NCBI GenBank assembly: GCA_023437255.1
Contig: JAEZGR010000318.1
Span: forward strand, 1 to 7,541
DNA from: Pseudomonadota bacterium
Lineage (GTDB): Bacteria; Pseudomonadota; Gammaproteobacteria; Burkholderiales; Burkholderiaceae_B
Direction of reading: 5' to 3'
Length of the DNA: 7,541 nt
The position numbers and the translations under genes were made by a program. Below, in pieces: positions 6,816 through 7,541 of this stretch; the first letter of the stretch is position 1, and every line of letters starts with the position of its first letter. The notes beneath the pieces were generated by a model. That model searched no databases. It had not been told where the DNA came from and saw nothing but the letters and a program-made list of their open reading frames with translations.

Positions 6816-6852
6816 ATAGTGGAAATCAATCGGCTATATAAAAACAATCAAT
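6816..6852 (+). promoter_or_regulatory. OxyR-like operator upstream of ahpC
   Basis: The OxyR core pattern ATAG-N7-CTAT-N7-ATAG-N7-CTAT is matched as ATAG (6816-6819), CAAT (6827-6830), ATAA (6838-6841) and CAAT (6849-6852), 13 of 16 bases with exact spacing. The A at position 6 of each outer spacer also fits the extended consensus, while the T at position 2 does not. The site contains AATCAAT twice, 22 bp apart. It ends one base before the -35. Activation of ahpC by oxidised OxyR is known in many proteobacteria; here it is inferred. AT-richness raises the chance of coincidental matches. Confidence 0.6.
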
Positions 6853-6881
6853 TAGATTTATAGGTCAGGGCTTCCTATACT
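6853..6881 (+). promoter_or_regulatory. ahpC sigma70 promoter
   Basis: The -10 TATACT (6876-6881, five of six) is preceded at 17 bp by a poor -35, TAGATT (6853-6858, three of six). A weak -35 directly abutting an activator site is typical of activator-dependent promoters. Transcription would start near 6888, giving a leader of about 37 nt that includes AAGGA (6913-6917), 7 nt before the ATG. Confidence 0.6.
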
Positions 6882-6924
6882 AGCCCTGTACCCCTTTCCA
6901 ACCACGCAATATAAGGAAAACGCA

Positions 6925-7488
6925 ATGTCCTTGATCAATACGCAAATCAAGCCGTTCAAAGCTACCGCCTACCACAACGGCAAGTTTGTAGAAGTCAGCA
7001 ACGAAACCGTTGCCGGCAAATGGTCCGTTTTCGTTTTCTACCCTGCCGACTTCACGTTCGTGTGCCCGACCGAACTCGAAGACCTGGCCGAGCAGTACGC
7101 CGAGTTCCAGAAGCTGGGTGTCGAGGTCTACGCTGTTTCGACCGACACGCACTTCGCCCACAAGGCCTGGCACGACACGTCTGCTGCCATCAGCAAGGTG
7201 AACTACCCCATGATCGGCGACCCCACCCAAGTGCTGTCGCGCAACTTCGAAGTGCTGATCGAAGAAGAAGGTATCGCTCTGCGCGGTACGTTCGTGGTCA
7301 ACCCCGAAGGCTACATCAAGGTCATGGAAGTGCATGACAACGGCATCGGCCGTGTAGCCTCCGAGCTGCTGCGCAAGGTCAAGGCCGCGCAGTACATCGC
7401 TGCACACCCGGGTGAAGTTTGCCCCGCCAAGTGGGAAGAAGGCGCTGAAACGCTGAAGCCCTCGCTGGATCTGGTTGGCAAGATCTAA
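6925..7488 (+). CDS. ahpC: Alkyl hydroperoxide reductase subunit C (typical 2-Cys peroxiredoxin)
   Basis: A full-length 187-aa AhpC. The active-site segment [13 protein letters not shown] carries Pro40, Thr44 and peroxidatic Cys47. Arg120 is the conserved catalytic Arg, and the resolving Cys166 is in [10 protein letters not shown]. The C-terminus PSLDLVGKI is the same as in enterobacterial AhpC. It reduces H2O2, organic hydroperoxides and peroxynitrite in the cytoplasm via a Cys47-Cys166 intersubunit disulfide and normally forms a decamer of dimers. It is recycled by AhpF or another disulfide reductase; none is encoded in this window. The start is fixed by AAGGA 7 nt upstream. The gene uses a narrow, strongly biased codon set (GAA for Glu, AAG for Lys, many C-ending codons), consistent with high expression. 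An OxyR-like site and promoter lie just upstream. Confidence 0.97.
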   Translation: MSLINTQIKPFKATAYHNGKFVEVSNETVAGKWSVFVFYPADFTFVCPTELEDLAEQYAEFQKLGVEVYAVSTDTHFAHKAWHDTSAAISKVNYPMIGDPTQVLSRNFEVLIEEEGIALRGTFVVNPEGYIKVMEVHDNGIGRVASELLRKVKAAQYIAAHPGEVCPAKWEEGAETLKPSLDLVGKI

Positions 7489-7511
7489 GAGCGGTTGCCT
7501 GTAACAGGGTA

Positions 7512-7541
7512 ATGAGCAAGACTCCGCGTCCGGCCACGAGC
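7512..7541 (+). CDS. Possible start of a downstream gene, cut by the window edge
   Basis: An ATG at 7512 opens a frame reading MSKTPRPATS to the window end, 23 nt after the ahpC stop. AGGG (7506-7509) precedes it by only 2 nt, which is too close for a good ribosome-binding site. Ten residues do not allow identification. It may be a real gene or chance. Confidence 0.2.
   Translation, partial: MSKTPRPATS

Noticed and set aside
6834..6863. CTATA...TATAG inverted repeat (6834-6838 and 6859-6863) as a separate operator
   Set aside because: The 20-nt gap does not fit the OxyR register and 5-base arms in AT-rich DNA are easily produced by chance.
7498..7508. CCTG-TAA-CAGG hairpin after ahpC as terminator
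   Set aside because: Four base pairs and no T-run; too weak to call.

Overview
This window looks like ordinary chromosome of a GC-rich betaproteobacterium, most likely family Alcaligenaceae (Bordetella/Achromobacter-like). I base this on the AhpC protein sequence, the GC-rich third codon positions and the general gene style. The family assignment is recognition from memory, not a database search. No rRNA, tRNA, CRISPR array, insertion sequence or phage gene was seen.

Layout. Positions 2-2134 (+) hold the C-terminal 710 residues of a secreted kexin/furin-like S8 serine protease. Its start and catalytic Asp lie before the window. The visible part runs from the catalytic-His motif through the protease domain, a proprotein-convertase P-domain, a short degenerate RTX block and three tandem 43-residue repeats to a DMWV C-terminus typical of type I secretion substrates. 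Positions 2229-3641 (+) encode a GlcD/D-2-hydroxyglutarate dehydrogenase-type FAD enzyme. Convergent to it, 5391-3681 (-) is a two-gene unit: a ferritin-like YciE/DUF892 protein followed 13 nt later by a zinc-dependent, formaldehyde-dehydrogenase-like alcohol dehydrogenase. Diverging from that unit is a CynX/NimT-type MFS transporter (5514-6707, +). After a 217-nt spacer that is AT-rich near its end comes ahpC (6925-7488, +), the 2-Cys peroxiredoxin.

How the parts relate. The window is a set of short independent transcription units rather than one pathway. The recurring theme is oxidative/carbonyl stress: AhpC (peroxides), the YciE-like protein (ferritin fold, stress-associated family) and the aldehyde/alcohol dehydrogenase. 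The best regulatory signal is upstream of ahpC. A four-quartet OxyR-like site (13 of 16 core positions) contains a 22-bp direct repeat and abuts a poor -35 with a good -10, which is the geometry of an OxyR-activated promoter.

I found no convincing undescribed multi-gene system. The items most worth following are the repeat-bearing protease C-terminus, the ahpC promoter, the ferritin-like/ADH gene pair, and a 10-bp perfect inverted repeat that straddles the end of the FAD-enzyme gene.
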